Origin: Dehalococcoidia bacterium | GTDB lineage: Bacteria > Chloroflexota > Dehalococcoidia > UBA2979 | NCBI GenBank assembly: GCA_009692685.1 | Contig: SHYS01000003.1 | Span: 62,001 to 126,000 of the forward strand | Reading direction: 5' to 3' | DNA length: 64,000 nucleotides | Shown: in pieces, positions 36,870 to 46,230 of the stretch | How positions within the stretch are numbered: position 1 is the stretch's first letter | Layout: every line of letters begins with the position of its first letter | The notes under the pieces: generated by a model | The model's input: only the letters and a program-made list of their open reading frames with translations | What the model was told of the DNA's origin: nothing | The model's database searches: none | Made by a program: the position numbers and the translations under genes

Positions 36870-39158
36870 ATGACGGCGGTCTATCGCTACTCCGAGTGGG
36901 ACGGCACTCAGGATATCCCGACGCTCGACGCGGCGGAGGTCCTCGAGGCCCTCACTGACGACCTGATGAACTTCGGTGATCTCCAGCACGCGCTGCGGAA
37001 CCTGATGCAGCGCGGCATGCGCAATCCGCAGGGTGACCGGATGCAGGGTCTGCGCGACCTGCTCCAGCAGCTGCGCCAGCAACGCCGCCAGCGCCTCGAC
37101 CAGTTCGACATGGGCGGCGTGATGGAGGACATCAAGCGTCAGCTTGAGGAGATCCTCAACCTCGAACGCGGCACCCTTGATGAGCGCATGCAGCAGTCGG
37201 GAGGCCCGCAGACCACCACTGCCGAGGGACCCGATGGATCCGAGGGCGCTCAGGGCCAGCAGGGGGAGTCCGGCGAAGGCGCTGATGGTTCTGAAGGTGC
37301 CGACGGCTCGGAATGGTCCGAGGGCAGCGAAGGTTCACAGGGCCAGCATGGTATGCAGGGCGCAGCGCAGCGCGGCGGTCAGCGCTCGATGTCTGGCGCG
37401 CGCGCCCAGGCAGGCCAGCCGGGACAGCATGGTGGCGAGGCGGGCCAGGGCGCCGAGGGCGGTGCGGGCGAGCAGAGCAGTCAGAGCCAGGACGAGCAGT
37501 TCCAGGAGATGGCGCGCCGCATCGCCGAGCGCAAGCAGGAGTTCCTCGAGGGGCTGCCGCAGGAGCCAGCGGGCCAGATGCGCGCGCTCCAGGAGTACGA
37601 GTTCCTGAACCCCGAGGCGCGCGACAAGTTCCAGCAGCTCGTGGAGCAGCTCCGCCAGTCCATGGTCAACTCGTTCTTCCAGGACGTGCAGAACATGGTC
37701 GCGCAGATGTCGGATGGCGACCTGCAGCGGATGAAGGACATGGTCCGCAACCTCAATGACATGCTGACCCAGCGCATGCATGGCCAGGAGCCAGACTTCG
37801 ACAAGTTCATGCAGCAGTTCGGGGACATGTTCGGCGAGAACCCGCCGCAGTCCCTCGACGAGCTGATCGCACAGATGCAGGCGCAGATGTCCGCCATGCA
37901 GTCGTTGATGGAGTCGCTGCCGGCCTCGCAGCGCGAGCAGCTGCAGTCGCTGCTCGCCGACAAGCTTGGCGACCCCGAACTCGAGGGCGAGTTGTCGCAG
38001 CTGTCGCAGAACCTCGATTTCCTGCACCCCTCGCGCGAGCAGGGGCAGTCGTACCCGTTCCGCGGCGACGAGGAGATCGGCCTCGAGGCCGCGATGGAAC
38101 TGATGCGCCAGATGCAGGACATCGACGGACTGGAGCGCGACCTCGAGCGCGCGCAGTACGGCGGCGACCTCGACTCCATCGACGTCGACAAGCTCGATGA
38201 GCTACTCGGCCAGGAGGCCGTCGATGCGCTCGACCAGCTGAAGCAGCTACTCGAGGTCCTGGAGAAGGCTGGCTACGTGCGCAAGGATGGTGACGCCTAC
38301 GAGCTCACCCCTCGCGGTACGCGCAGCATCGGCCAGAAGGCGTTGGGCGAGATCTTCTCCCAGCTGAAGAAGCAGAACATCGGCAACCACCCTCAGCCCG
38401 AGGCGGGGCGCATCGGCGAGCGCATCGATGAGACGAAGCCGTACGAGTTCGGCGACCCGTTCTATCTCCACATGGAGAGAACGATCCGGAACGCCCTTGA
38501 GCGTGAGGGCCCGCAGACCCCGGTGAAGCTGCACCCGGATGACTTCGAAGTTTACCGCGCGGAGCTGGTGACGCAAACGGCGACCGTGCTGATGGTGGAC
38601 CTGTCGTGGTCCATGGCGTTGCGTGGCTCGTTCCAGGCTGCGAAGAAGGTGGCGCTGGCTCTCCAGAACCTGATCACCTCGATGTACCCGAAGGACACGC
38701 TCTACGTGATCGGCTTCTCCGCGTACGCGCGGGAGCTGAAGCTCGGCGAGCTGCCGTATGTGCGCTGGGACGAGTCTGTCCTCGGCACCAACATGCACCA
38801 CGCCTTCATGATGGCGGAACGCATGCTGGCGAAGCACAAGGGCGCGACGAGGCAGATCCTGATGATCTCCGATGGTGAGCCGACGGCGCATTTGGAACGA
38901 GGGCGCTCGCAGTTCGCTTACCCGCCGAGTCCGATCACGATTCGTGAGACGCTCAAGGCCGTGAAGCGGGTGTCGCAGCAGAAGATCACGATCAACACCT
39001 TCATGCTGGACCGTAACTACTACCTCAAGGAGTTCGTGAACCAGCTGGCGAAGATCAACGGCGGCCGCGTCTTCTACACCACGCCCGACAAGCTTGGCGA
39101 GTACATCCTTGTCGACTACGTCCAACACAAGCGCAAGCGGCTCGGTCGAGCGGGCTAG
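36870..39158 (+). CDS. VWA-domain protein, partner of the MoxR-type ATPase
   Basis: 762 residues. N-terminal helical part, then a low-complexity region (about 115-195) of Gly-X-Y-like triplets rich in Ser, Glu and Gln (GPDGSEGAQGQQGESGEG, GQHGMQGAAQRGGQ). A long Gln/Met/Glu-rich helical segment follows (MVRNLNDMLTQRMHGQEPDF), then the C-terminal von Willebrand A domain. The MIDAS is DLSWS (577-581), with further ligands expected in VLGTNMHHAFMMAE and ISDGEPTAHLE. It has no signal peptide, so it should be cytoplasmic like other MoxR partners. The protein starts at the ATG of MTAVYRYSEWDG. Confidence 0.92.
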   Translation: MTAVYRYSEWDGTQDIPTLDAAEVLEALTDDLMNFGDLQHALRNLMQRGMRNPQGDRMQGLRDLLQQLRQQRRQRLDQFDMGGVMEDIKRQLEEILNLERGTLDERMQQSGGPQTTTAEGPDGSEGAQGQQGESGEGADGSEGADGSEWSEGSEGSQGQHGMQGAAQRGGQRSMSGARAQAGQPGQHGGEAGQGAEGGAGEQSSQSQDEQFQEMARRIAERKQEFLEGLPQEPAGQMRALQEYEFLNPEARDKFQQLVEQLRQSMVNSFFQDVQNMVAQMSDGDLQRMKDMVRNLNDMLTQRMHGQEPDFDKFMQQFGDMFGENPPQSLDELIAQMQAQMSAMQSLMESLPASQREQLQSLLADKLGDPELEGELSQLSQNLDFLHPSREQGQSYPFRGDEEIGLEAAMELMRQMQDIDGLERDLERAQYGGDLDSIDVDKLDELLGQEAVDALDQLKQLLEVLEKAGYVRKDGDAYELTPRGTRSIGQKALGEIFSQLKKQNIGNHPQPEAGRIGERIDETKPYEFGDPFYLHMERTIRNALEREGPQTPVKLHPDDFEVYRAELVTQTATVLMVDLSWSMALRGSFQAAKKVALALQNLITSMYPKDTLYVIGFSAYARELKLGELPYVRWDESVLGTNMHHAFMMAERMLAKHKGATRQILMISDGEPTAHLERGRSQFAYPPSPITIRETLKAVKRVSQQKITINTFMLDRNYYLKEFVNQLAKINGGRVFYTTPDKLGEYILVDYVQHKRKRLGRAG

Positions 39159-39283
39159 TCTCGAGACAGGGTCCGAGGCAGGCCCCGCGCAGCGAGAGCA
39201 CTTGACGCCCTCCTAGAGCGTCCGGCGAGGGCCGTCGATGGGGAACATGCTGGGCCAGCTCGTACGCTGACGCCTCGGGCTGG

Positions 39284-39784
39284 TGCTGCTCGCGGCCGCC
39301 GATTCGGACACGTGTAACGCGTTCATCGCGCTTACGGGTCGAGCGCTGAACCACGGACTACTCATCATCGCGCGCTCGAGCTCGGAGGCCGCAGAGCGCC
39401 GCCTCAGGACCGCGGGTGCGGATCGCGTGGTGTCGCCAGCGCAGATCGCCGGTCGTCGCATGGCGCTAGCCGCGGTGCAGCCGTGGATGGTCGACTTCTT
39501 GGACTCCCTCCGGCGGGGGGATAACGAAAGATCGGCTGCTGGCGGAGTTCGTGGTGGAGGGCGCCACGGCCCACTTGGCCGACCGCACGCTGGCTCAGGC
39601 CTTCGACGTCCTGCAGTCGTGCTGCGTACTGGGCGTCGAGCGCTCAGATGGGTAGTTCGTAGTTGGACCGGACGGCGGCACCCAGCTCCGCGAGGGCGAC
39701 CGGTTGATGATCTACGGCGCGAGTGCGGACCTCGAGCGGCTGCGGATGGCGGGTACGAATGGCACGCCGGAAGGCAGGCGGTAG
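39284..39784 (+). pseudogene. TrkA-type potassium channel/regulator pseudogene
   Basis: Remnant of the cytoplasmic nucleotide-binding part of a Kch/TrkA-like protein. The first frame reads VLLAAADSDTCNAFIALTGR, SSSEAAERRLRTAGADRVVS, PAQIAGRRMALAAVQPWMVD, the classical end of a TrkA-N domain. A frameshift near 39520 leads to ITKDRLLAEFVVEGATAHLA, TLAQAFDVLQSCCVLGVERS and an in-frame TAG (39653-39655), then FVVGPDGGTQLREGDRLMIY, the TrkA-C domain. The transmembrane and early Rossmann parts are missing. Confidence 0.8.
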
Positions 39785-39795
39785 CGGTACTGGTC

Positions 39796-40713
39796 CTAGA
39801 TCCAGATGCCCGGACGTTCTTCCCAGAAGAACTGGATCAACACACCGCCCGTGTGGCGAGGATGGATGAACCCCTCGATCCAGCGCGCACCGTCGGTAAC
39901 GCCGCGGCGGTCGCCGAAGATCGGCACGCCATGGTAGGCGCAGGCATCGATGGCGCGCTGCCAGTCCTCCACCTGGAACGTGACGTGGTGCATCGCGGGT
40001 CCACGCTCATCGAGGAACCGATAGACGAAGGACTCGTCTCCGAACGGCTGGAGGACCTCCCAGCGCATCTGGCCCGTCGGACACTCTAGGACCGCCGTGG
40101 CGAACGGCCCGTCTACCCCGTCGGCGGCGTAGATGCCGTTCATCCCGAAGACGCGTTCGTACCAGGCGGCCAGTTCCTCGCGCCGCTGATGTGCGTGAGA
40201 GAGGTGGTTCACTGCGACGATGCCAAGGGTGTGGTCGGGCCCCTCCGGCGCGGCGGGCGGGTGATGCCAGGGCTCATCGTGCACGCCTGTGATCTGGAAG
40301 AGGAAGCCGTGCCCATCTCGAGGGTGGATGAAGACCTCGTGCCACTCCTGGCTGCCGATGTCCGGGGCGCCCCAGGGCTCGATCGCGGCCGACTGCAGCT
40401 CGCGTACGGCATCGGCCACTGACGGAACCTGCAACGTGACGTGGTGCAGCCCCGGCCCGAGTGGGCTTTCGAGGAAACGCTGGACGAACGAGTCGTCGCG
40501 GATCGGCGCCAGCACCTCCCACCCCAGCCTGGAACTGCCGGGGACGGCGAAGTTGATGCCCCGGTAGCCCTCTTGTTCCTCGGTCCATGCGCCCGCCTGC
40601 TCGAAGCCCAGCAAGCCGCGGTAGAACGCGATGACAGGCTCGGGGTCCGCGACCACTTGCGAGATGTGGTCGATGCGCTTGATGTCGAGCATGGCGGCCT
40701 TCACTGGCGGCAT
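39796..40713 (-). CDS. Double VOC (glyoxalase/epimerase-like) protein
   Basis: 305 residues made of two vicinal-oxygen-chelate modules. The first (about 10-145) contains IKRIDHISQVVADPEPVIAF, GPGLHHVTLQVPSVADAVRE and HPRDGHGFLFQIT. The second (about 165-300) contains VNHLSHAHQRREELAAWYER, GPAMHHVTFQVEDWQRAIDA and HPRHTGGVLIQFFWE. Both have the His/Glu pattern for a metal site, as in methylmalonyl-CoA epimerase or dioxygenase relatives. The substrate is not clear. The start may be the ATG used here or the one seven codons later (MLDIKRIDH). Confidence 0.88.
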   Translation of the reverse strand: MPPVKAAMLDIKRIDHISQVVADPEPVIAFYRGLLGFEQAGAWTEEQEGYRGINFAVPGSSRLGWEVLAPIRDDSFVQRFLESPLGPGLHHVTLQVPSVADAVRELQSAAIEPWGAPDIGSQEWHEVFIHPRDGHGFLFQITGVHDEPWHHPPAAPEGPDHTLGIVAVNHLSHAHQRREELAAWYERVFGMNGIYAADGVDGPFATAVLECPTGQMRWEVLQPFGDESFVYRFLDERGPAMHHVTFQVEDWQRAIDACAYHGVPIFGDRRGVTDGARWIEGFIHPRHTGGVLIQFFWEERPGIWI

Positions 40714-40776
40714 GAGCTTCGCTGCCGGAGCCTCTATCGAGGTGGTGTTCCGCGCGATGATATCAGCGCGCCCGCG

Positions 40777-42009
40777 CTACTCGTCAGGTGCCGCTGCGCG
40801 GTCCACTGTCAGCGCGCCACCCTCGATGTGGTACCGCGTTGCCCGCGGGAGCTCGAGCGAACTTGGGCGGTCCTCGTCGGGTGTCGTGATGAAAACCTGG
40901 TCGACGCCCGAGGCTGCGTCGAGGACGCGCGCGCGCCGGCGGGCATCCAGTTCCGAGAGGATGTCGTCCAGCAGCAGGACAGGCGCTTCGCCGGTGCGCT
41001 CTCTGGAGATCTGCACCTCCGCCAGGCGGAGCGCGAGCGCAACGGTGCGCTGTTCGCCGCGCGACGCGTACGCGGAGGCCGCTCGTCCCTGGAGGAGGAA
41101 GTCAAGGTCGTCACGGTGCGGACCAATGTGCGTGACGCCTCGGCGGACGTCGTGCGCGCGGGTCGCGCGCAGCGCTGCCAGCAGCGCGCCTTCGAGGCCC
41201 GGTGCGCAGACGGCGGCCGCCAGCTCCTCCGGCGCCGCCGGGTGATAGACGAGGTCGATGGTGCCGCCGGAAGGCGACAGCGCTTGGTGGTTGACGGTGG
41301 CCAGCTCGCTCAGCCGCGCGAGCAGCGTTGCGCGTGAGTGGAGGATCACCGCGGCCGCAGCCGCGAGCTCCTCGTCCCAGAAATCGAGTTCCCCCGAGTC
41401 ACCTCGACGCTCCTGCAGGCGCCTCAACAGGCTGGTGCGCTGAGCCAGCACGCGCCCGTAGCGCTGCAGCGCACGCACGTAGTTCGGTTCGAGCTGCGAG
41501 ATCGTGACATCGAGCAGACGACGCCGTCCGCTCGGCGGCCCGTCGATGAGCGCCATGTCATCGGCGGAGAACAGCACCGTTCTTAGCCGTCCGATGAGGT
41601 CCGATGCGCGCCTCGCGATGCCGTTCACGCGGAAGCGCCTCGTCGCTGCTGGTGCCGCCGCTGCGGCGCCGAAGTCGCCTGCGGGCGCGTCCTCGGGAGC
41701 GGGGCGGGACATTGTGGAGCGCGCCATCACCGTGATCTCGAGGTTGCTGCGCGAGCCGTCCGCCAGCTCGACCACAGCGCCCAGCTGCGCAGCCGGGAGC
41801 AGATCCTCACGCAACGCCTCCCAGCCGATGAGTTCGCCGTCGCGTCCCCCTCGCGGGCTGCGCGCTGTCGAGAGGAGCGAGATTGCCTCGAGGAAGTTGG
41901 ACTTGCCGGTAGCGTTCTCACCGTAGAGGACGTGCACACCCGGCCCGAACTCGAGGTCGAGACGTGAGAAGGAGCGGACGCCAGCCAGCGAGAGACGTGC
42001 GAGGCGCAT
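40777..42009 (-). CDS. recF: DNA replication/repair protein RecF
   Basis: SMC-like ATPase that loads RecA on gapped DNA through RecO and RecR. It has 410 residues, slightly longer than usual owing to an Ala/Pro-rich insert (RPAPEDAPAGDFGAAAAAPA). Walker A is VLYGENATGKSNFLEAISLL. The signature motif is ASRGEQRTVALALRLAEVQI and Walker B is APVLLLDDILSELDARRRAR. RecF starts RLARLSLAGVRSFSRLDLEF, as expected. The start has TACCAT eight bases upstream. It is not next to dnaA, dnaN or gyrB in this window, where recF often sits. Confidence 0.95.
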   Translation of the reverse strand: MRLARLSLAGVRSFSRLDLEFGPGVHVLYGENATGKSNFLEAISLLSTARSPRGGRDGELIGWEALREDLLPAAQLGAVVELADGSRSNLEITVMARSTMSRPAPEDAPAGDFGAAAAAPAATRRFRVNGIARRASDLIGRLRTVLFSADDMALIDGPPSGRRRLLDVTISQLEPNYVRALQRYGRVLAQRTSLLRRLQERRGDSGELDFWDEELAAAAAVILHSRATLLARLSELATVNHQALSPSGGTIDLVYHPAAPEELAAAVCAPGLEGALLAALRATRAHDVRRGVTHIGPHRDDLDFLLQGRAASAYASRGEQRTVALALRLAEVQISRERTGEAPVLLLDDILSELDARRRARVLDAASGVDQVFITTPDEDRPSSLELPRATRYHIEGGALTVDRAAAPDE

Positions 42010-42017
42010 CGAGAACT

Positions 42018-42023
42018 ATGGTA
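42018..42023 (-). promoter_or_regulatory. TACCAT -10 box for recF
   Basis: TACCAT, eight bases, then the recF ATG on the minus strand. No ribosome site is visible between them. Confidence 0.4.
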
Positions 42024-42056
42024 CGGCGCGCGGGTGGGCTCAGCGGGCCCAGGGGA

Positions 42057-43604
42057 CTAACTCGGCGTCTGCGTCCGCTCGTGGAGATCCATGTGGAGCT
42101 GCTGCGCGCCATCACCATCGTCCTCGGCGTCGAGCTGGGGCGGACGCTTGGCATGGCTGGCGGGCGTGGCGACCCGCGCAGGCGTCGCTTCGAGGATCGA
42201 ATCCGCGGGAGCGGCGGTCAGTTCTACGCAGAAGCGCGCGCCACCTGCGCCTTCGTCGTTGTCCTCGACCCAGACCTTGCCGCCAAGCTGCTGTACGGCC
42301 CGTCGCGCGACGGCCAGCCCCAGGCCGGAGCCGGGTACCGGTGTGCCGGCTCGCAGCACGCGGAAGAATGGCTCGAAGACGTGCTCGCGATCGGCGAAGG
42401 CGATCCCGGGCCCGCTGTCGCCTACCTCAAAACGCACCAGGGTGTCGCGGAGCTGGAGGCGCACCTCGATTGCGCCGCCCGCTGGCGTGTGCCGGTTCGC
42501 GTTCGACAGCAGGTTGATCAGGACGTGCTCCAGGGCGCGCTGCTCGCCCATCACCGGCACCGACCCCGCCGGCAGGTCGAGGCGGAGCGACTGCCCGCGC
42601 AACATCACCGCAGGACGAATGATCGCCGCCGCAGTCTCCATAGCTGCGCGTGCGTCGATTGGACCGATCTCGATGTCTTCGACGACCTCTTCGGCGCGTC
42701 CGAGCCGCAGGATGTCCTCCACAAGCTCGCTCAGGCGCTCGACGCCGCGCGACAGCGAGGTGAAGAGCTGCTCCTCGTCTTCGGCGCGTCCTCGACGACC
42801 GCGGGTGTGACTCGCGCGCTGCTCCGCCAGCAACTCGGCGAAGGCGCGGACCGAAGTGAGCGGAGTACGCAGCTCGTGTGAGATGGCGTAGAGGAACTCG
42901 CGCCGCCGCGCATCTTGCGCCTCAAGGTCGCGAGTCTGCTGGAACGTCGCCTCGTAGAGGCGGGCATTGTCCAGCGCCGCGCCAAGGAGCGCCACCACCG
43001 TCTCGAGGAGGCGTCGATCGTAGAGCGGCCCGGCGTCGGGTGATACGAGGAGGAGCGCGCCCAGCAACTCGTCGCCGCGCTGCAGGGGAACGCGCGCGAC
43101 GAGAGGACGCGCGCCAAGCGAATCGCCGAGGCCGAAGAGCCAGATGTCGGCGGCCGTCCGCTCACGTCCGATCGAGAGGCTGGCGTACGCGCTGGTCGAC
43201 ACGGAGTCTTCGATGGCGTCGTCAGGCTCCTCACCGGGGAAGCCGACGCGCGCCACGGGGGTCAGCGTCGAGGTGTCGGCGGCCGGTATGTCGTCGCCCT
43301 CGGCGTGCGCCACCGCTACCAGGGCGGCCGAGGCGAGGCCGCCATCGACAAACAGGGCAGCGGCCGTTCTCGCCGTCTCGCGCACATCACGCGGAGTCGC
43401 AAACGCCAGGGCAAGTTCCTGCACGATGACATGGCGGCGTCGATCCCGTGCGAGCGACTGCGCGTGCAGCGTGCCCGCGACCAGCGCCAGCAGCAACAGC
43501 GCACCATCGATAGAAAACACGACCGTGTCGACGAAACCGGTGACGGCCCATGACACGGCGGCGTGCGCCGCGAACGCAGCACCAAGGGCCAGGGCGAACA
43601 CCAC
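42057..43604 (-). CDS. Membrane-associated GAF-containing sensor histidine kinase
   Basis: 515 residues. The N-terminus has two hydrophobic segments (about 1-22 and 27-46). A GAF-like region follows (LARDRRRHVIVQELALAFA to ALLGAALDNARLYEATFQQ). The H-box is FLYAISHELRTPLTSVRAFA. The ATP domain has N-box HVLINLLSNANRHTP, G1 DSGPGIAFADREHVFEPFFR and G2 GSGLGLAVARRAVQQLGGKV. All catalytic motifs are intact. The N-terminus is unsure: the frame is open beyond the double GTG chosen here. A regulator and an Ala/Pro-rich gene lie upstream in the same direction. Confidence 0.9.
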   Translation of the reverse strand: MVFALALGAAFAAHAAVSWAVTGFVDTVVFSIDGALLLLALVAGTLHAQSLARDRRRHVIVQELALAFATPRDVRETARTAAALFVDGGLASAALVAVAHAEGDDIPAADTSTLTPVARVGFPGEEPDDAIEDSVSTSAYASLSIGRERTAADIWLFGLGDSLGARPLVARVPLQRGDELLGALLLVSPDAGPLYDRRLLETVVALLGAALDNARLYEATFQQTRDLEAQDARRREFLYAISHELRTPLTSVRAFAELLAEQRASHTRGRRGRAEDEEQLFTSLSRGVERLSELVEDILRLGRAEEVVEDIEIGPIDARAAMETAAAIIRPAVMLRGQSLRLDLPAGSVPVMGEQRALEHVLINLLSNANRHTPAGGAIEVRLQLRDTLVRFEVGDSGPGIAFADREHVFEPFFRVLRAGTPVPGSGLGLAVARRAVQQLGGKVWVEDNDEGAGGARFCVELTAAPADSILEATPARVATPASHAKRPPQLDAEDDGDGAQQLHMDLHERTQTPS

Positions 43605-43723
43605 CTGCAGGCGCAGGCTGGCGCGACTGATGCGGCGAAACGCACGCTCAATCGAGGAGCCGTAGGACGGTGGCTGGAAGATCGCCCGGGCTCCTCGCTG
43701 TTCGGTGTGCTGCGTGTGTGCGG

Positions 43724-45163
43724 CTACCCGAGCGATATCTGGATCGAACGCTCCTCGTCGGAGATCGACTGGAGGTCGGCCCGCGTACCGAGGCTTGCAG
43801 TCAACGAGTCGGACAGCGCGTCAGACTCCAGTGCGCCGACCAGCTGCAGACGCAGGCGAGCCTCGCCGCGTGCGTACGCCTCGACGGTCGCCTCGCGGAC
43901 CGCGCCGAGCTGGACGACCGAGTCCTGCACGCGCATCAGCCCCTGGAAGCCGGAGATTGGTGCAATGCGTAGGATAACTGGTCCACCGTCGGGGTAGAAG
44001 GTTCCGCTGCCATGAGGCATTGAGCCTGGTGCGGGCTGCGTTGCGACGTCAGCACGCGCGGCGGCTGCCGACGCAGGAGCGGAGAACACTGGTGCGGCGG
44101 CAACGGACGGCGCTGCTGCCATCGCCATCGCCGGCTCGGGGGCCATCACGGGCTCGGCTGGCGTCTCGGCCGAGGCTTGAGTCACCGGTCGTTCCTCCTC
44201 AGGGCCCGGCGTCGGCGCAGGGACGGCACGTGCCGGCACAACGGCGCTCGGCGGAACCCAGAGTCCCGGTCGTGCGTGGTTCGAGGCGGCGGACGCCACG
44301 GGAGCAGCGGGCAGCGTGGGCGGCTGCATCTCGGTCTCGGCGGGTTCCGGTGTGCTCACCGCGGCCTCGACGTCGGCGGACGCGTCGAGGAAGGCGCGCG
44401 GCGAGTCGCCCGCGACGGGTTCAGCCAGCGGCGCCGTGGGGCGCGTCTGCCAGGCCAGCGGACGCTCTACCGCGGCCGGACGGGGTGTCGCGGTGTTCGG
44501 CACGACTGGTGTCGGCCGCGGTCGAGCGTCGGTCCGCGGTCCTCCCTCAGAAGCGGCTCGCCGCGCGTCCTGCAGGGCGGAGGCAACGGCGGCCTCAACG
44601 GCAGCACGGGCATCCGAGATCAGCGCGAACTCCGGCGTCGATGGCGCGCGGTCGGTACCTTGCTCGTCGACACCGGTGCTGTGCGGTGCCAGTTCATCAG
44701 TCGCATCGGCCTCGTCGGTCGGGAATGTCGTATGGGACGTCTCCTGGAGTTCATTCAGGACCGCCGTGGCAGCGCACGCAGAGACCAGTGCATCGGCGAC
44801 GTCGGCGGCGTCACGGGTGACGGCGGGTAGCCCGGCAACCTGTCGCAGGAGGCCCTCCATGCGATCAAGGCGTCCATGGACGCCGTGCACCTCGAGCGTG
44901 AGGTCGGCGACGGCGCGCCGTAGCCGCTCGATGGCCAGCCGCTGCGCGTGGCGCTGGGCCTGCGCCGTCGGGTCACCGCCATCGATGACTGCGGCGCGCT
45001 GGCTCAGCACATCCTGAGCGGCCGTCACCGACTCGTCGATCAGCTGGTGAGCCTTGGTGCGCGTGTCGGCGAGCCAGAGTGCGATGTCATCTGTCGAGGC
45101 GTCGTCAGGAAGCGCGGGAGCGGTGAAGCGCACGCGATTCAGCGCTCCCGCGCGGTCATTCAT
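43724..45163 (-). CDS. Ala/Pro-rich protein with conserved-looking C-terminal alpha/beta domain
   Basis: 479 residues. The N-terminal 150 residues are helical (KAHQLIDESVTAAQDVLSQR, ERLRRAVADLTLEVHGVHGR, RMEGLLRQVAGLP), followed by a long Pro/Ala/Thr-rich linker. The last 85 residues look folded: GPVILRIAPISGFQGLMRVQ, DSVVQLGAVREATVEAYARG, EARLRLQLVGALESDALSDS. This beta-alpha-beta-beta-alpha-beta rhythm is like heavy-metal-associated or ferredoxin-like domains, but no CxxC is present. The start is the ATG after AGGAGGG; the frame is open for 56 more codons upstream that also look protein-like. It sits between a response regulator and a histidine kinase, suggesting a signalling adaptor (inference). 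Confidence 0.75.
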   Translation of the reverse strand: MNDRAGALNRVRFTAPALPDDASTDDIALWLADTRTKAHQLIDESVTAAQDVLSQRAAVIDGGDPTAQAQRHAQRLAIERLRRAVADLTLEVHGVHGRLDRMEGLLRQVAGLPAVTRDAADVADALVSACAATAVLNELQETSHTTFPTDEADATDELAPHSTGVDEQGTDRAPSTPEFALISDARAAVEAAVASALQDARRAASEGGPRTDARPRPTPVVPNTATPRPAAVERPLAWQTRPTAPLAEPVAGDSPRAFLDASADVEAAVSTPEPAETEMQPPTLPAAPVASAASNHARPGLWVPPSAVVPARAVPAPTPGPEEERPVTQASAETPAEPVMAPEPAMAMAAAPSVAAAPVFSAPASAAAARADVATQPAPGSMPHGSGTFYPDGGPVILRIAPISGFQGLMRVQDSVVQLGAVREATVEAYARGEARLRLQLVGALESDALSDSLTASLGTRADLQSISDEERSIQISLG

Positions 45164-45373
45164 ACGTACCCTCCTGACCCCGACGCGCGGGTCCACCCCC
45201 GCGCTGGATTCGTGGTCGGCGGCGGCTCTGAAGAGCTCCGCAAGCGCGTGCAGCACACCAGTCCGAGGTAATTCTCCGGTGGCAATCCATTGCGCGATTT
45301 GACTGGTGTCCTGCCCCCCCTGCGGGCTCATGCTTCCCTGCTCCCACTACCGTCGCCGGCCTCCCGGCGTCTC

Positions 45374-46075
45374 TCACACTTTGGCCGAGGCTCGATGCTC
45401 GAATGCGTATCCGAACCCTTCGCGCCCGGCGATCCGAGGCCCGCTGCGCAGTGCGCCAGCAAGCTTGAGCCGCAATCGCTCGACGTGTACGTGGAGCACG
45501 TCCGTCTCGTCAACGTAGCGCCTGCCCCAGACCTTGGCGAGCAGCGTCCCCGTCGCGAGTACGGAGTTGACGTTGCGCGTCAGGTGGTACAGCAGCGCGT
45601 ACTCACCGGGGCTGAGGTTGACCGTCAGTCCGTCAACAGTGACGGTGCATGCGGCGTAGTCCACCCGGAGCGAACCGGCCTCCAGAGCAGACAAAGTCCC
45701 CATGGGCAGCGGCGCGCGCGCCCGATCCATCGCCTGCTGCACCCGCCGAACCACCTCACGCGTGGTGAGCGGTCGCCAGAGGAAGTCGCTCACACCCAGC
45801 TCGGCGGCACGGACGGAATCGATGAGACCTCGACGCTCCGCAATCAGAAGCACCGGCGCTTCGGCGTGTTCACAGACGTCCTCGCAGATCTGAAGGCCGC
45901 CCGCGGCTGGCGGCGCGCCGAGGAGGACCACATCGATGTGTTCCCGCTGCAGGGCAATGCGCGCTTCCTCGACGGAGTCGGCGTACAGAACAGCCGCAGT
46001 GGGCCATCCCTGTTGCAGGGCGGCACCGACTTCCGCAGCAGTCGGCAGGTCGAGGGCGACAAGAAGGGCGCGCAC
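45374..46075 (-). CDS. OmpR-type regulator with a degenerate receiver domain
   Basis: 233 residues. The N-terminal receiver fold lacks all key residues. The phospho-acceptor Asp is Gly53 (DVVLLGAPPAAGG), the conserved Lys is Arg101 (DFLWRPLT), the switch Thr is replaced (VLLIAERRG), and the acidic pair near the start is incomplete (LLVALDLP). The C-terminal winged helix is intact: LSPGEYALLYHLTRNVNSVL, KVWGRRYVDETDVLHVHVER, LRLKLAGALRSGPRIAGREG and FGYAF. It is therefore probably active without phosphorylation, or controlled by another signal. The GTG start has TACACT six bases upstream; the longer open frame gives an unlikely 44-residue extension. Confidence 0.88.
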   Translation of the reverse strand: MRALLVALDLPTAAEVGAALQQGWPTAAVLYADSVEEARIALQREHIDVVLLGAPPAAGGLQICEDVCEHAEAPVLLIAERRGLIDSVRAAELGVSDFLWRPLTTREVVRRVQQAMDRARAPLPMGTLSALEAGSLRVDYAACTVTVDGLTVNLSPGEYALLYHLTRNVNSVLATGTLLAKVWGRRYVDETDVLHVHVERLRLKLAGALRSGPRIAGREGFGYAFEHRASAKV

Positions 46076-46081
46076 GGACGG

Positions 46082-46087
46082 AGTGTA
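46082..46087 (-). promoter_or_regulatory. TACACT -10 box for the degenerate response regulator
   Basis: TACACT, six bases, GTG. No ribosome site between them. The -35 region shows nothing near consensus. Confidence 0.5.
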
Positions 46088-46230
46088 CCGCGCTCGTCTA
46101 CTGGTCGCGCTTCCCGAATCTGGCGGCGCGGAGACGCGGTTGAGAAAGGTCGAGCAGGCGCGCATCATGCCTCGACGGGCCGTTGGCGACAAGATCTCCA
46201 CTGGCACGGGATTGGCGAGGGGTGGCGCGA

